From: Lethocerus indicus
Lineage: Eukaryota; Arthropoda; Insecta; Hemiptera; Belostomatidae
Direction: 5' to 3'
Assembly: GCA_019843655.1 (NCBI GenBank)
Contig: JACDQD010000103.1
Location: 12,523,501-12,587,500, forward strand
Length of the DNA stretch: 64,000 nt
Position 1 is the first letter of the stretch. Every line of letters begins with the position of its first letter. Below are positions 28,311 through 39,772 of this stretch, piece by piece. Made by a program: the position numbers and the translations under genes. The notes beneath the pieces are model-generated. The model did no database searches. It worked only from the letters and a program-made list of their open reading frames with translations, and was not told where the DNA came from.

Positions 28311-29120
28311 AGAAAAGGAACGGCGGCCCAGTTACGCCGGGCGGGCCGGTTATTTATCGTTTGAACTGGGCTACAAATTTACCCGGCTGTCGGACATTAA
28401 AGAGGATGGTCTTACTCCAGCGACTCCGGGGGCTACCGAGCCGGGGGCGCCCACGCGTTGCCGACGCCGCCTTATTCCATTTGAGAGGGTCCTCCTCATC
28501 TCATACCCCGGGCTCCCCTTATTCACCTCACGTTCCCCCGCCAGTCACCCAGTTTTTAATGAGAAACTTTTCCTTTTATCTTCAGCATCGATTCAAAGCG
28601 TTCGGCCGTTATTATTTGATAACGATCTTTCGGGCTATATAGGATCTTGGGTATTCACGAAAATATAACGTATACGCATATATAATGTGAATTTACTTTC
28701 GGGTCCGCTTATGACCCCGAAAGCTGTATTGTAACCGGGCCCCGCGATAGTTGGGCCCATTATCACATGTACCATCTACTCTCGCTTCATTGCTATCAGA
28801 TGTTGTTCTACAACATCGGTATATAACGTTTATGATTTATGTTTATTTCCCTCTTCTTTACTGCTTTAAATTTGGATAAATAAAACATCAACTACAGGTT
28901 ACTATTAATGTTATGAATTAAAATAAAAAGGTAAAAACGATTGGACTAGGAGCCTGAAGCCTTGACTATTGAGATTTCAAGAATCTCTACTATGATATCA
29001 GTAAATAAAACATTTTAAATCTGTGAAATGTTTCAATATTATAATAGGAATGCCTAGGCGTAATTAGTTTTCTAACTATACCTGTTTAACTTTGGTTTCC
29101 TACACAAGTATTCCTGTTTT
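28311..29120. other. GC-rich island then AT-rich DNA
   Basis: The island at 28320-28570 begins with the second copy of the two-part motif and carries an unrecognised 93-codon plus frame (28361-28642). The remainder is AT-rich and empty to my eye. Confidence 0.45.
28348..28380 (+). promoter_or_regulatory. Two-part repeated motif, copy 2
   Basis: ggttatttatcgttt (28348-28362) is followed after 6 bases by ggctacaaattt (28369-28380), matching 27017-27055 except for the spacer. Both copies sit at the start of GC-rich islands. Confidence 0.35.
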
Positions 29121-32100
29121 CTTACCGTGGGTTAGCGGTAAGTAGAATCTCGATGACCACCCAGCGTGGGAATTTTAATACACGGAACCGTAAGTAGTCG
29201 AAGGTAGTAGTCAGTTAACTCGGGCACAAGCGGGTTCAATCCAGATCGGGAAGTAGTTCCCCTTCATCCTCCGTGGTCTGACTCCGGACTGGCGATCCTT
29301 ATCGTCCATGACGGGTCAACGCGTTACCGGTTGGGGGTCGTTCGGAGCCCGGTGTTAGATAAAATCGGACCGGATTGAACGGTCGAATTTCGGATCGGAG
29401 CGGGTATTGGGGATTAGGGCGTTGGAATCGAAAGGTCCCAGTTTTTGGGGGTTCGGGATCCGGATTCGATCGGTGAAAACAATCCAATTAAACACTTCGG
29501 AGAGTTTTCGAACAAAGGGACCACCGGGACGGTAGGCAGATCCTATCTCCTGTTAGCCGACTCAGAGGAGAAGGAGGATCCTCCACCCACGTCCCGCTCT
29601 GATTGATATCTCCGATGCCAACGAGGTATCAGATTGATTTCAGTTCAGTCATTTTATTGGAAAATACCACTAATTGTTTGTATAAACTGGGAGATATAGG
29701 TGTTTATATAATTGAAATTTAATTGCAGCGGTTATTATGGCATTGCACAATATTGCTGGTAACAGCAGAAATTCCGCCCGGATATTTACATTTCAGTTTC
29801 TCTTCATATTAATAACATACTATCAAACAACTGATAATACAGGTCCATTTCCTTTTGAGAAAAAATGAACAGTTATATAATGAGATGTATAATGAAATAT
29901 CAGTATGGATGTGCTCATTTCTAATTTATTCCATGGCAAAACGTTTGCAATCTATTTGTACGCCTAATGTTGATTTTTAAGCCGAATTTCGATTCATATC
30001 AAAGCCAGAGATAATAATTCATTTTTCCCTAATATTCAACGACACTAACAGTAATAAAATAATATAAAATGTAAATAGGTTTCCAATATTGAGGGATAGC
30101 TCTATTACATACAATTTTACTTTATTTATTCTGTAACGCATATTTCTCTGGAACCGGACGGAAAGGTTATATTTTCGAAGGGGGCCCGGGGAGGCCACCC
30201 CCGCCACAGATCCATATCTCTAATGGTCGTCGGCTCGGTTTACGCCGATTGATTTTGCTTGTTTTTACGGTCACCAGTAAAGTTTTTAGCACCTCCTGAG
30301 CGACCGACTCGGCCTTTATTTCGGTCACGGGAAAGCCGACCCCCGCCACATCGCCGTTCCTGTTACCCCGAGTCCGCCTCACGATAAAGGTAAAAGGGTT
30401 ATCTGGCGATAAGGAGTGATGTGTTACACGCGTTTAGCATTAGGACACATTAGGGAAGTTGGTGGGGAGGATGAAGGGGGAATGGGAAGGGGGGCGCATC
30501 ACACTTGTGCCCCCCGAGCTGCATATTGTTGGGATAAGGCCCCCGGCTCACTTCTTCTCCAATTTAGATATATGCACTTTATTAGCGCCAAGTTTATATA
30601 CTTACCCCGGCTTCAATATCTTTACTAAGTCCGCCACGAGACAAGGCTTCGGGGCCTATTTCAACTTAACAACATTGCGCGATTCCAGGTTTATGTCGAA
30701 CGCATACAAATTGAGATATGAGTAAATTGAATGTATATATACACACGCGCTCAAATATACACATGTGCTGTGCAAATATTTCTTTACTTAAAAAATAATA
30801 AGCAACGAATAATATAAATCTCTGACGGCTATCAATAAATAATGCATTCATACATCATGTTCACCCGAACAAGTGAGGGAACCGAAAGTCACAAAATGTT
30901 TAAAGTGGCTAAATTCTTGGTGTCATGATTGCAATGAAGGAGTGGTGCATTACTTAATCGGATATTAGCCTTCATTGGGGATCGTTTCCCTCGGGGAGGG
31001 GCCGAATTTAATCTCGAAAAACGTTTTAGATTTACGAGTTTCCCGCCCCCCGCTATCAAGATCCTATCAATCTCTCTAATAACGTGGACTCACCGAGGTA
31101 GACTCGGACGGATAGCCCGCGGACTGGAAGCTCACATCTCGTTCCCGTTCCAATAAATCTTCTAATTAATTCCCGTGCGTTTGTCTAGGTTCAGTTCGAA
31201 AGTGTTTTTATGGACCTCGAAGGCCACGGAGAAATATTATATTTTCAAAACGAAATAATCATGAGTACTGATTTCAGCGATGAGCTAACTGAGTAATCAC
31301 CTTCCTATATATTTGAATAAAGGCACCGGTTAATGGCATGGGTTAAGGAACAATAGATATACGAATTCTAATGAGTTTTCTTCGAGTTACTCCCGTAATC
31401 AATTGTGAATTTGAAAACATTTTCACACGAGTGATATACCAATGTCCAGTACCATTCCCATTTTGATCTTGAGGAATTACTCGAAAATCTGGATATTTTA
31501 TTTAGCTCTAGAATAAAGATGGGAAAAATTGTAGCAGGAACGCAAACAAATTTATTGCTCCCAGTGTAATTAGTTTACCAATGGAAGCGCGTAAGAGTAA
31601 ATTAATATACATGGAAGCTGAACTACGTGTGACATTTTTTAGTATGTGAAGAAGTTATGTGAAGTTAATAGGGGAAATAGAAGTTTTTTCTTTTTTTTAC
31701 TTTCTGTAACGACGAACATTATTTGACTGTTAGTTTTATAATGGGTAGAGATGATCACGAGTAGAGTGGTGATAACATCGCCACGGCTTTTATATTCCAA
31801 GAGCGGCAGCCCCCGGGGCCCTGGCGCCAAACTCAACGATTTATTGGTAATTTTATTAGCATTAAATTACTACCTTCGGGTATAGTTAGGCCTCTATTTT
31901 TTGTTCTTTATTTTATTTTCGATGTTTGTAGTAAAAAGGAATCACTAATTTTCGTTCCAGTAAAACATTCCAGAGGACCTGTTGTTAAATCATAGGATTG
32001 AATACAACTTTATCGAAATCAGGAATGAATCGAGGAAGCTGAAAATGTGTTGGAACTCATCCTTTATTAAGAAATATAGATTATCTTAATAACAGATTAC

Positions 32101-32471
32101 AGATAAATAATAGCCATTTAACAGCTTTCTCTCATTACTTATTTACTTAGTAAATTGGAGACATGATTTCTCATGAAAAAGTTTCTATATAATTGGTTTA
32201 TTTTCTTCGTTATTTTCTTTTCGGTATTTTGCTCGTGTAAAAGGATTTATACTTACGCAACAATATTTGTCAAATGGTCCCATTACGAGAAGTCCACTCT
32301 GTATAAGGTCATCTATTCATCTCATCTTTTCCCCTACACTCCTTTAATTATAAAGCACACACCCTCGTTGGCATTAAATACGGGATAATTTTTTTCTCCA
32401 TTTTTTCCCATTATCTTCTTTATGCGAAATCTCATGTTTTATTTATGTCAGTGTCTGTGGTAACTGAATAC
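29121..32471. other. Intergenic DNA with two GC-rich patches
   Basis: GC-rich patches lie at about 29220-29600 (many CGGAT/CGGACC words) and 30180-30560. No frame exceeds about 90 codons and none is recognised. The AT-rich parts show nothing that I can support. Confidence 0.45.
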
Positions 32472-32514
32472 TGCTATTATTAATAATAATAGTAAAAATA
32501 ATAATAGTAATAAT
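32472..32514 (+). repeat. Imperfect (AAT)n repeat
   Basis: Mostly AAT/ATT triplets with G and A interruptions; the first part is self-complementary. Confidence 0.8.
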
Positions 32515-33040
32515 CGAGAGTAAAAATAAACAGAAAAATCGAGTATGTTGGTCTTACTATATTTTAAGTCCGAATGATAATTGCCTAACTGCAGAAGTGA
32601 AAATATGAAATTAACGAGCGGTGGAGAGTCGGAAACTTGATTTCACTATTTCTGATTTTCGCTTTTTCTTCTGATTAAAATAAATAGGTTGTTCGATGGT
32701 TCTTTCAACCGTTGAATAAATTGTAACGTGGGAGTAGCGAGGTTGTTGAGGGGGGGTGGAGGGGGGCCGTTTTCTCCAATGATTAAATGAGCCGTGGATC
32801 GGACACGTGTTTTGACTTGTGCCGGCGCCTTACAGGTAGGCAGGCCGCCAGTCAGGTAGGACGCCGGTTTTTCGAGGTCGATCTATCATTCCCCGATTTA
32901 TTAATGGGTGGGCTCTCCCCGGAGCCCGGAATAACGGATTCGCCGCCAGTTTCCGTACTACCGTTCAATGTATTAATATTCATCTGGCTTTCTTCGTAAA
33001 AGTAGGAAATGAAATTCAATTCTGAACCCTTGGAGAATAA

Positions 33041-33092
33041 AGTACTTACTATTACAGTAAGTACTAGTATAAGAGCTTTAGCCTAAAGCCCT
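33041..33092 (+). repeat. Two adjacent palindromes
   Basis: The word agtacttact is followed after five bases by its reverse complement agtaagtact. About 12 bases later gctttag and ctaaagc are separated by a single base. Both could extrude as hairpins. No T run follows, so a terminator reading is not supported. Confidence 0.6.
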
Positions 33093-34810
33093 GCCAAGAT
33101 TCGGAATTAATACTTGATAAGCTGTCACTTACATTTTTCAGGTTTGCATACCCGGGTTGTAATGCTAAGCTTGCTGAAATTGTAAATCCGTACCGTTTTA
33201 AAAACCGGTCTACCCATCGTGTTGAAATAAACGGCGCTATCAGTAATTGAAAATAATGTGGCCCTAAAAAATGTCCCGCTTGGAGCGGACAGGGCTGTTA
33301 TGACTTAATTATAGCGATTTCGCTGTAAAACGAATGTCCGCTGATTTCATTTTTCCGACTGTCATTTAATATTTTTTCGAGGAAAATATCGAAACCATTA
33401 GTAGAAGGCGAGTGAAATTTTTAACCGGCCACGGAACTGCCGGACTGCCGGCTCCTCCAATCTATTTACAGAAACGTCCGGAGCGGGACAACAAAAAATA
33501 TATATTCATTAACGATCCGAGGGTTCGAACTCTTTTTTCTTCTCCGCCTCGCTGTCCGCCTGGAGAGTCCAGGAAGCGGGCATAAATCAAATCGCGCGAC
33601 ATTAAGGAAATTAAAACAGGAGCTGTCGGCCTAGAGATAGTGCCGCCGTGTTACTTCCAGTTCGGGCGACACGAACAGGATAGTTAATTATTACACCGGG
33701 CCCCTGTAGAAGCTTAGTCCTGGAGTTTCTACAAACTTCCAGAGATATTATTGTACAATCCGTACTGAAGTGTCTATTTAAAGCGTCAATATTCAGGGGA
33801 AAAATTGATTTCATTTCGTTTACTGGATGGTTCGCGAAAGCGTCGATTAGGTACATCCCCCAGTGGCCATATATGGATATAAAGTCGCTTGAAGAGATAT
33901 AAGCGTACTGTGTTTAAAGTACTAGCCGAATTAATACTATTCTTATTTATATCAGTATGTGTTTCCCACTCAACAAGAATTCAGAGCTCAATAATTTAAT
34001 TAATTTAGCATCAGAGTGCAGTCCTAATAAGTGCAATAAAAAGTGTATTTCAATTAATTTGAATTCTCTATATTTTTTGCCGCCAAAATGTTGATTTTGA
34101 TACAGTAATTTGTGTGGTGCAAAATATAACAAATTCAAGTCGATCACCTTTGAGATATTTTTTCCGGATATTCATAAATGTTGTATCGACTTAAAAAAAT
34201 TTGTAATTTCCTTTTCGCCGTAATTTTATAATTTACAATTAACTTTAATTTATAACGCTATAAGTCATGCCGTCAATTAAGGAGCCCCAGCTTGTTAACA
34301 TGGCCGGCGACCTTGTTAAATTATTGCATTAATTTATTACCTCCTCAATTACAGCTTGTAGGAGCTAGGTGTTCGGTTAAGAGCGCGGTAGTTTCTTTTT
34401 ATAGCGATCGCGTAGTTTAATGTTATTCCGCTTGTTCAATTATATTTTGCCAAAAATTAGCATAACTCTATTAGTCGGGATGAAAATTGTTTTGTGTCTC
34501 AAATTGTTTCTTGGTCCCCTTAAAAAATCTCCTCTAGTTCGTCATCTCTTGTCTTCAATAAATATCCGAGCATTCTATGTGCAGAATTGTGTTTAATCCT
34601 TCCATATTATGAATCAAGGAATACATTTTCTTACTGAACTCTTCGTCCAAATTATGTATAGCAATGTATGTTAACTGTTACATGAATCGAGACCCGTATA
34701 AAGTTTCATGTTTGCCCACTCATTTCTAAGAAAACTATACCTTGTATTCGACAAAAACTAAAAAAAAAGAGGGAATTCAGAAATTCAGTGAGAAATAAAT
34801 CATCACTTTA

Positions 34811-34833
34811 ATCGGTTCATATTTAAGAACCGA
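34811..34833 (+). repeat. Small hairpin
   Basis: atcggttc and gaaccgat are exact reverse complements around an AT loop. Isolated, with no adjacent gene. Confidence 0.5.
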
Positions 34834-35235
34834 TATTTTCAGAGACGCTAATCAGAGACTAGTCCGGTTTATCGGATAGTTTGGTCGGGGCCGCTTTACA
34901 AAAGTGCGCACGCTCCATTAAAGATGAGAGTTACGAAACTCCGTCTTTATTTATTGAGCCAAGTTACAGATTTACGGCCTTCCACATCGAACTCATCAAA
35001 TGCCGAAAGATTTCTTCCCTTTTTGTTTTCTTGCGCTTTTTTCAGTTCCCCTTTATTTATTATTTTTTCGGAAGTCACTCGAGATGTAATTTTTTTTTTG
35101 GCGCCCGATTCTCCAGCCTCCAGAACCGACGAGTAGAAAAACTAGTAACGGAGCCTCTTTCAATCTCGCCTCCAATGTGAATCTATCGACATCGTATTTA
35201 TTATATTTCTTGCGATTTTATTCCTGACTTTTATT

Positions 35236-35312
35236 CCAGACCGGTTTCGGTTTCTCACCATCAGTAGCACCTGCTACCGATGAATCGGTATTCAAAACCC
35301 TCGCGGAGAACC
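35236..35312 (+). mobile_element. Fold-back element, copy E (deleted remnant)
   Basis: Begins with ccagaccggtttcgg and caccatcagtagc, the inner part of the family's left arm, jumps over most of the apex and right arm, and ends with cggtattcaaaaccctcgcgg, the start of the family tail. It has no clear flanking duplication. Best read as an internally deleted, decayed copy. Confidence 0.6.
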
Positions 35313-38300
35313 TATATCAATTACACTAGAACGGTATTAGAAATAAGTCAATAAGTCTTGTTCTAGTAACATTAGACAATTATGATATATATGTTATATA
35401 CTAAATATAAATAATCTATTTTTTTTTATTTTTCGTGATTAATCTGGTCATATGAAAATGTTGACATGATACACCTCGGATTATGAGATGAAAGACTTTT
35501 ATTATTTTGTATAAGATGAATTGCAGAATTGATTCTGCAACGAATTAAGAAGTACTGTAAATATATTTGCAAGTTAAATTCTATTTTGACGCCGTGTCTC
35601 CAACGCGATTCTATAAATAGACGGAGCTCAGAACAAAAAATAAAATACGCATCGAGCGAACCGTGCCAATTGTTCCCAAGTAGGAAGTATCGTTTGTAAA
35701 TCAAATCTTAGAAGGGTGGAACAATTAAAAAAAAAGGTTGTATTGTTTTACAAATAGGCGCGGTGAACAATCGCGACCCACTCCGGCTCATTATTCACGT
35801 CCGCAACCGATAAACTGGTCGGTTAAACCGGCTTCAATAACAGTAATAACAACAATACGCAGTCCTGGAATAGTCAACGAGGGATTAAGACCCGGGCGAT
35901 TAATGAGAATAAAATAATTGATTCTTTATGATAGTGATAAATTGTCAAATTTAAACTATTTGCGAACGAAAAACACATCGAAAGACGATACTAGGTATCA
36001 ATGAAATAAATGTTCAAGTAATTGTGGTCAATTAGGTGACGAGTCTGTAGTTGGTAGCTAAAAATGTGCGCACTTTCTAATTTATTACATAAAGTCCCTC
36101 TAAATTATTTATTATATATGAGACTGATCAAAAATTGCTGAACAGTTTATTCTATCTCATCTGAGTTAGAACTGAAAAGCATGATTTAGCAAACCGTATC
36201 TAGTTTCTAAAGTATGTTATTTAGAAATTTATTTTCTAACCGAATTCAAATCCTCCCATAAATAAAAGATTGCTCCGATTCAGGTAGGCTAACACTGGTA
36301 GCCGCAGTTTAAACATTCCTAAGCCACTCCATTCTAGGTCAGAAATTCCTTTAGTAAAACCTTCCTCATTTAAAATGTTATAAAATGACCGTTAAAGGAT
36401 GTCGGTATTAGTAGTTTATAATGTACTAACTTTGAAATAAATTAGTATTTTCATGGAAAATACGTTTTTACATTATACGAAATGCGTTATGGAGTATACC
36501 ACACCCATTATAATTATATTAATTTATAGAATCGTATTCGCATCGGACATGTAGTCAGTACAAGTTGTGTCTATTACTGTCCTGTATTAATAGTGTCGTG
36601 AATTAGATATCCGTTGGAGGAGAGGCGAGGTTTAATAGCGGCCAAGGAAATGCACAATTAGAAAAGCTCCGTTTCGTATGACTATGGATATATTCCGATC
36701 GGAATTCTAATTAATTCTTGGTAACGTTTCTAGAGCTATCGTCGCCGTCGGTCCTTGGGAGCGCAGAAGTCCTTGGCCTTGTGGACCGCCAGATCGCCCA
36801 CACGAACCGGCCACTTAGCCCAACTTTCCGTTAACACGCGTCACTATAATAAACTTCCGTCTTGTAACGTCGATATTTGCTCTACTCAATGGAGAAACCT
36901 TTCGTCATGGCGTTTAGGCAGAAAAGAGATAAAACTATAAGTGTTACTAGACTCTTCTTTGTGTTCCAATGTTCCTTAGATATTTTGTACCTGTGATGTT
37001 ATAATACAAAGAAAACCTTTAGAAAGACCTGGAACCACATAGAAGAAACGAAACGAGTTCTTCGAGGAGGAAATTTTCGGGTCTTAAAGTATTAATCTGA
37101 ATGTATAAATGAAATTTATTTAAAAACTTAATTGACCGTGAAAATTTCTTATAACTGTCATAGTCATTGATTAGTTTCAAAGGAGTGCAATTCTTTCATA
37201 CTCTTAACAATTTACGACCAGATAGAGATAATAAAAACATATATTGGATAGGAATATTTTACACGATTCAATAATAGCTTTAACAAGACATTATTAAAAA
37301 AAAAGGTAACAAATTAGAATGAAAGTTAATCGTTCGGGGCTCCGAAACTAATTTAAAAATCCCTTTCCAAATTCAAATTCGAAATCGACAAACCGGTTCA
37401 AGATGTAGAAAACTCAATCGGTCCCCGTTGTCTAGCAACTACTTCAGACACATTAGCGACAATGAATATTCAAATTTAATGGGGCCCCAGGGTTATGAAT
37501 GGGACACAAATTGTACCTCGATCTGCATAAAAACAAAAGTTCAAATGAATTTTCTATTTCAGTTTTGATAGAAATAATCAATTATACTTTCAAATTAGAG
37601 GGAAATTAGTTTCCACTTGACCCTGCAGTTTGATTAATTTGGTGTCTTTGAAGATGTTTGTGTAAGTGTCTATGGACCGGTGTATTCTCTCGCTGTGCAC
37701 ATTCTTGTAGCGACCGGAAGTGAATATTTTAATTATTTGGTTTTTGAAACCACCTGAGCGAGTTCCATTCCTTTCAACCATTCATAGCAATAAGATGGCA
37801 ACATGTACTTCTTATTAGATAAAATATTTATATATAACATTAATGCATGCTATTATCTAGGATTAGACCAATGCAACGGCGCGGGGTTTTGTAAAATTGG
37901 GTTACCAGAATGTCTTCAACGATTATCTCGTGCAACGAAATAGTTTCAATCTTATCACAATTAAATACACAAAGCACAGATGATCTCTGGAATCGGAGAC
38001 GGGCTGAAACTGTTATAGAATTGGAAAAATCCGAAATATTAAAAAACCGCCCCGGCCATAATACATCGTTGGCTTTAATATATGACCTACATGTCGTGGT
38101 AATTTATAATCGCCCACGTGTTTCGACTGTCAGTGTTCTGTAATTATTGCTCCTCTAAGTAAGGGCACGAGGGCGGGCCGGCTGTTCCGATCGAATTTAT
38201 GTGACGAAAACCACACAGCAGTTTGTAATACCGGCGGTGCAAATTTGGAATTCCGATTGAATGGGAGAGGCCGCTCAACGAAAACCCCGATCGGTATTAG

Positions 38301-38333
38301 TTAGTGAAAACTCCCTACTCCAAGAAAACTACT
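35313..38333. other. AT-rich intergenic DNA
   Basis: About 3 kb of AT-rich sequence. The frames (92 codons minus at 35426-35704, 61 plus at 36755-36940, 77 plus at 37910-38143) match no family I know. No repeat or RNA gene is evident. Confidence 0.5.
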
Positions 38334-38343
38334 TACTCACTTA
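38334..38343 (+). repeat. Target-site duplication of copy B, left
   Basis: tactcactta is identical to 38640-38649, directly beyond the other end of the element. Confidence 0.6.
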
Positions 38344-38639
38344 GGTTTGTTTTGTTTCTGTCTCCTCTCGCTGGTTTGGTCTTTTGCTAGACCGGTTTCG
38401 GCTACTCGCCATCTCCAGTAGCGGTGTTAGTCTCTGTTGGCACTTTGGATGTTTTTCGGGCATCCTCACTGCACTGTCACTGTCACTTGTGCTGACAGTA
38501 CAAGTGACAGAGTGACTGACACCTGATGGCTAGTAGCAGAAACAGGTCTAGCAAAGGACAAAACCACCGAGAGGAGACAGAAACACGCGAAATCTACGGT
38601 ATTCCATCCCCTCGCAGACCACAAAACAGGTATGTGACC
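38344..38639 (+). mobile_element. Fold-back element, copy B (tail on the right)
   Basis: The left arm (38344-38424) reads gtttctgtctcctctcgctgg...; the right arm (about 38520-38600) is its inverted copy. The apex at 38476-38512 is a smaller palindrome around cacttgtgctgacag. The right side continues past the arm into the family tail, ending ...cacaaaacaggtatgtgacc. Exact 10-base direct repeats flank it (38334-38343, 38640-38649). The right arm has start codon 38526 and stays open through the tail. Four of its differences from the consensus are synonymous (GCG>GCT, AGC>AGT, CGA>AGA, CGG>AGG). An AT microsatellite lies about 45 bases downstream. Confidence 0.8.
38526..38629 (+). CDS. Putative first coding exon inside fold-back copy B
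   Basis: Thirty-four codons plus two bases start at an ATG with A at -3 and G at +4 and end in CAG followed by GTATGT, a good splice donor at 38630. The peptide begins MASSRNRSSKGQNH and ends with PSPRRPQNR; it is basic, Ser/Arg/Glu-rich, with no domain I recognise. The same peptide is readable in copies A and D and, on the minus strand, at 39443-39536. Beyond the donor the frame runs into an AT microsatellite, so the unspliced extension is not meaningful. It could be the start of a parent transposon's protein or of a captured host gene. No acceptor or second exon is identified, so this copy is probably not a working gene. Confidence 0.3.
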
Positions 38640-38649
38640 TACTCACTTA
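38640..38649 (+). repeat. Target-site duplication of copy B, right
   Basis: Identical 10-base partner of 38334-38343. Confidence 0.6.
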
Positions 38650-38674
38650 CTTTCTATATTTTAAGAAATGCTGT

Positions 38675-38686
<12 letters not shown>

Positions 38687-38730
<44 letters not shown>
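38687..38730 (+). repeat. (AT)22 microsatellite
   Basis: Forty-four bases of pure AT, preceded by shorter ATAC units, just downstream of fold-back copy B. Confidence 0.97.
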
Positions 38731-38732
<2 letters not shown>

Positions 38733-39420
38733 ATAAAGATAATCATATTTATTAATCAGTTCAAATATCGTAAAAACTGGATTTAGTAATTTAGTCAATT
38801 AAGTCATCGTTAACTGTAATTCTAAGAACTCACAGTCTGATAATAATAATTGTGTAACAAATAATTAAATAACTAACTCATTTACAAAGTTTTTTGTATA
38901 TCACATTTTAGCGAAATATTATTCTATAAAAAATGTTATATTAGTGGAGCTTCGATAGTTGTGGGACCAGTGCCGGTTTGCGTGGGGGTCGGCCGGCCGG
39001 CCTAGAGGGACCGAGCCTCTCTTATTCATTCAGAAATGGGAAGAAATTTATATCTGGATTTCGCAGAAAATCATCCGTCATTTGAACGCGAATTTCAACA
39101 CTGAAAATACAGTCAATGAATGGAATAATGTGAACGACCGACGATATCATTTGAACGTAATTTTACTCGGTACGTTGAGCTGAATCGCAAAAATTTGTTT
39201 ACCTGATGCCGATTTACTGAATATGTTCTCTATTTGGTATAGGTGAAAATACCATACAAGTAAAGATAATATTGAAATGGCAAATGGAAGAAAATTGGTA
39301 AAACGTTACTCGTATGTGAGACGGAATATCGGAAGAATATTTTGCTGACTAAAAAAGAGGTATTCCAAATTAATACCCAGCTAGCAACGCAAATACTTTT
39401 TACTTTTTGGATGCCAAAGG
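38731..39420. other. AT-rich DNA between fold-back copies B and C
   Basis: No gene is supported. A GC-richer patch at about 38960-39020 lies within an unrecognised 74-codon plus frame (38959-39183). It resembles 39985-40040 in part (cgtgggggtcggccgg versus cgtgggggccggtg), which may be chance. Confidence 0.45.
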
Positions 39421-39431
39421 TGGTTTACAAA
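39421..39431 (+). repeat. Diverged target-site duplication of copy C, left
   Basis: tggtttacaaa matches tggcttataaa at 39762-39772 at 9 of 11 bases. Both differences are C/T transitions, as expected of an aged duplication. Confidence 0.45.
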
Positions 39432-39761
39432 GTTTAATATACCTGTTTTGTGGTCTGCGGTACCGTAGATATCGCGTGTTTCTGTCTCCTCTCGCTGATT
39501 TGATCTTTTGCTAGACCGGTTTCGGCTGCTCGCCATCTTCAGTAGCAGTGTTAGTCACTTTTAGCACTCTGGATGTTTTCGGGCAACCCTCACTGCACTG
39601 TCACTGTCACTTGTACTGTGGTGGTTGTCTGTTTGTTGTGCGTCTTAAGTAGTGAGGATGCCCAAAAACATCCAAAGCGCCAAAAGTGACTAACTAACCG
39701 CTACTGAAGATGGGAAAAGACCAAATCAGCGAGAGGAGACAGAAACACACGAAATCTACCG
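39432..39761 (-). mobile_element. Fold-back element, copy C (tail on the left)
   Basis: In reverse orientation relative to copy B. The left end is the tail (gtttaatatacctgttttgtgg), followed by the arm to about 39550, an apex enlarged by a GT-rich segment (about 39618-39645), and the right arm (about 39655-39760) with a deletion inside the coding-like part. On the minus strand the left arm reads from ATG at 39536-39534 through the MASSRNRSSKR peptide to CAG at 39443, followed by GT at 39442-39441. The right end stops at ...aaatctaccg, next to the diverged duplication, the same end position as the other copies. Confidence 0.78.
39443..39536 (-). CDS. Putative first coding exon inside fold-back copy C
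   Basis: On the minus strand ATG (39536-39534) opens the family peptide (MASSRNRSSKRSNQREE..., then DIYGTADHKT) and reaches CAG|GTATAT with the donor GT at 39442-39441. A short deletion near the end changes the last residues relative to copies B and D. The other arm of the same element lacks an intact start region. Same caveats as the copy B exon: no second exon is found. Confidence 0.22.
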
Positions 39762-39772
39762 TGGCTTATAAA
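39762..39772 (+). repeat. Diverged target-site duplication of copy C, right
   Basis: Partner of 39421-39431, 9 of 11 bases identical. Confidence 0.45.

Larger units (their letters stand above)
32515..35235. other. Intergenic DNA with G runs and small palindromes
   Basis: A G-rich run lies at about 32748-32766, GC-richer patches at 32790-32950 and 33420-33720, two adjacent palindromes at 33041-33092, and a small hairpin at 34811-34833. Frames of 60-99 codons are unrecognised. Confidence 0.45.

Noticed and set aside
29228..29245. tRNA B-box-like word ggttcaatcc
   Set aside because: The flanking bases do not form a T stem and no A box, anticodon stem or acceptor stem is present upstream.
32748..32768. 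G-rich run as a G-quadruplex
   Set aside because: It has two long G runs with one 4-base gap rather than four separated runs, so the pattern is weak.
33520..33542. gggttcgaactc followed by a T run, as a tRNA end with a Pol III terminator
   Set aside because: The T run begins too close to the putative T loop to leave an acceptor stem, and stem pairing is poor.
38526..38786. 86-residue protein running from the fold-back arm into Tyr-Ile repeats
   Set aside because: The second half is a translation of the AT microsatellite; only the first 34 codons, up to the donor, are shared with other copies.
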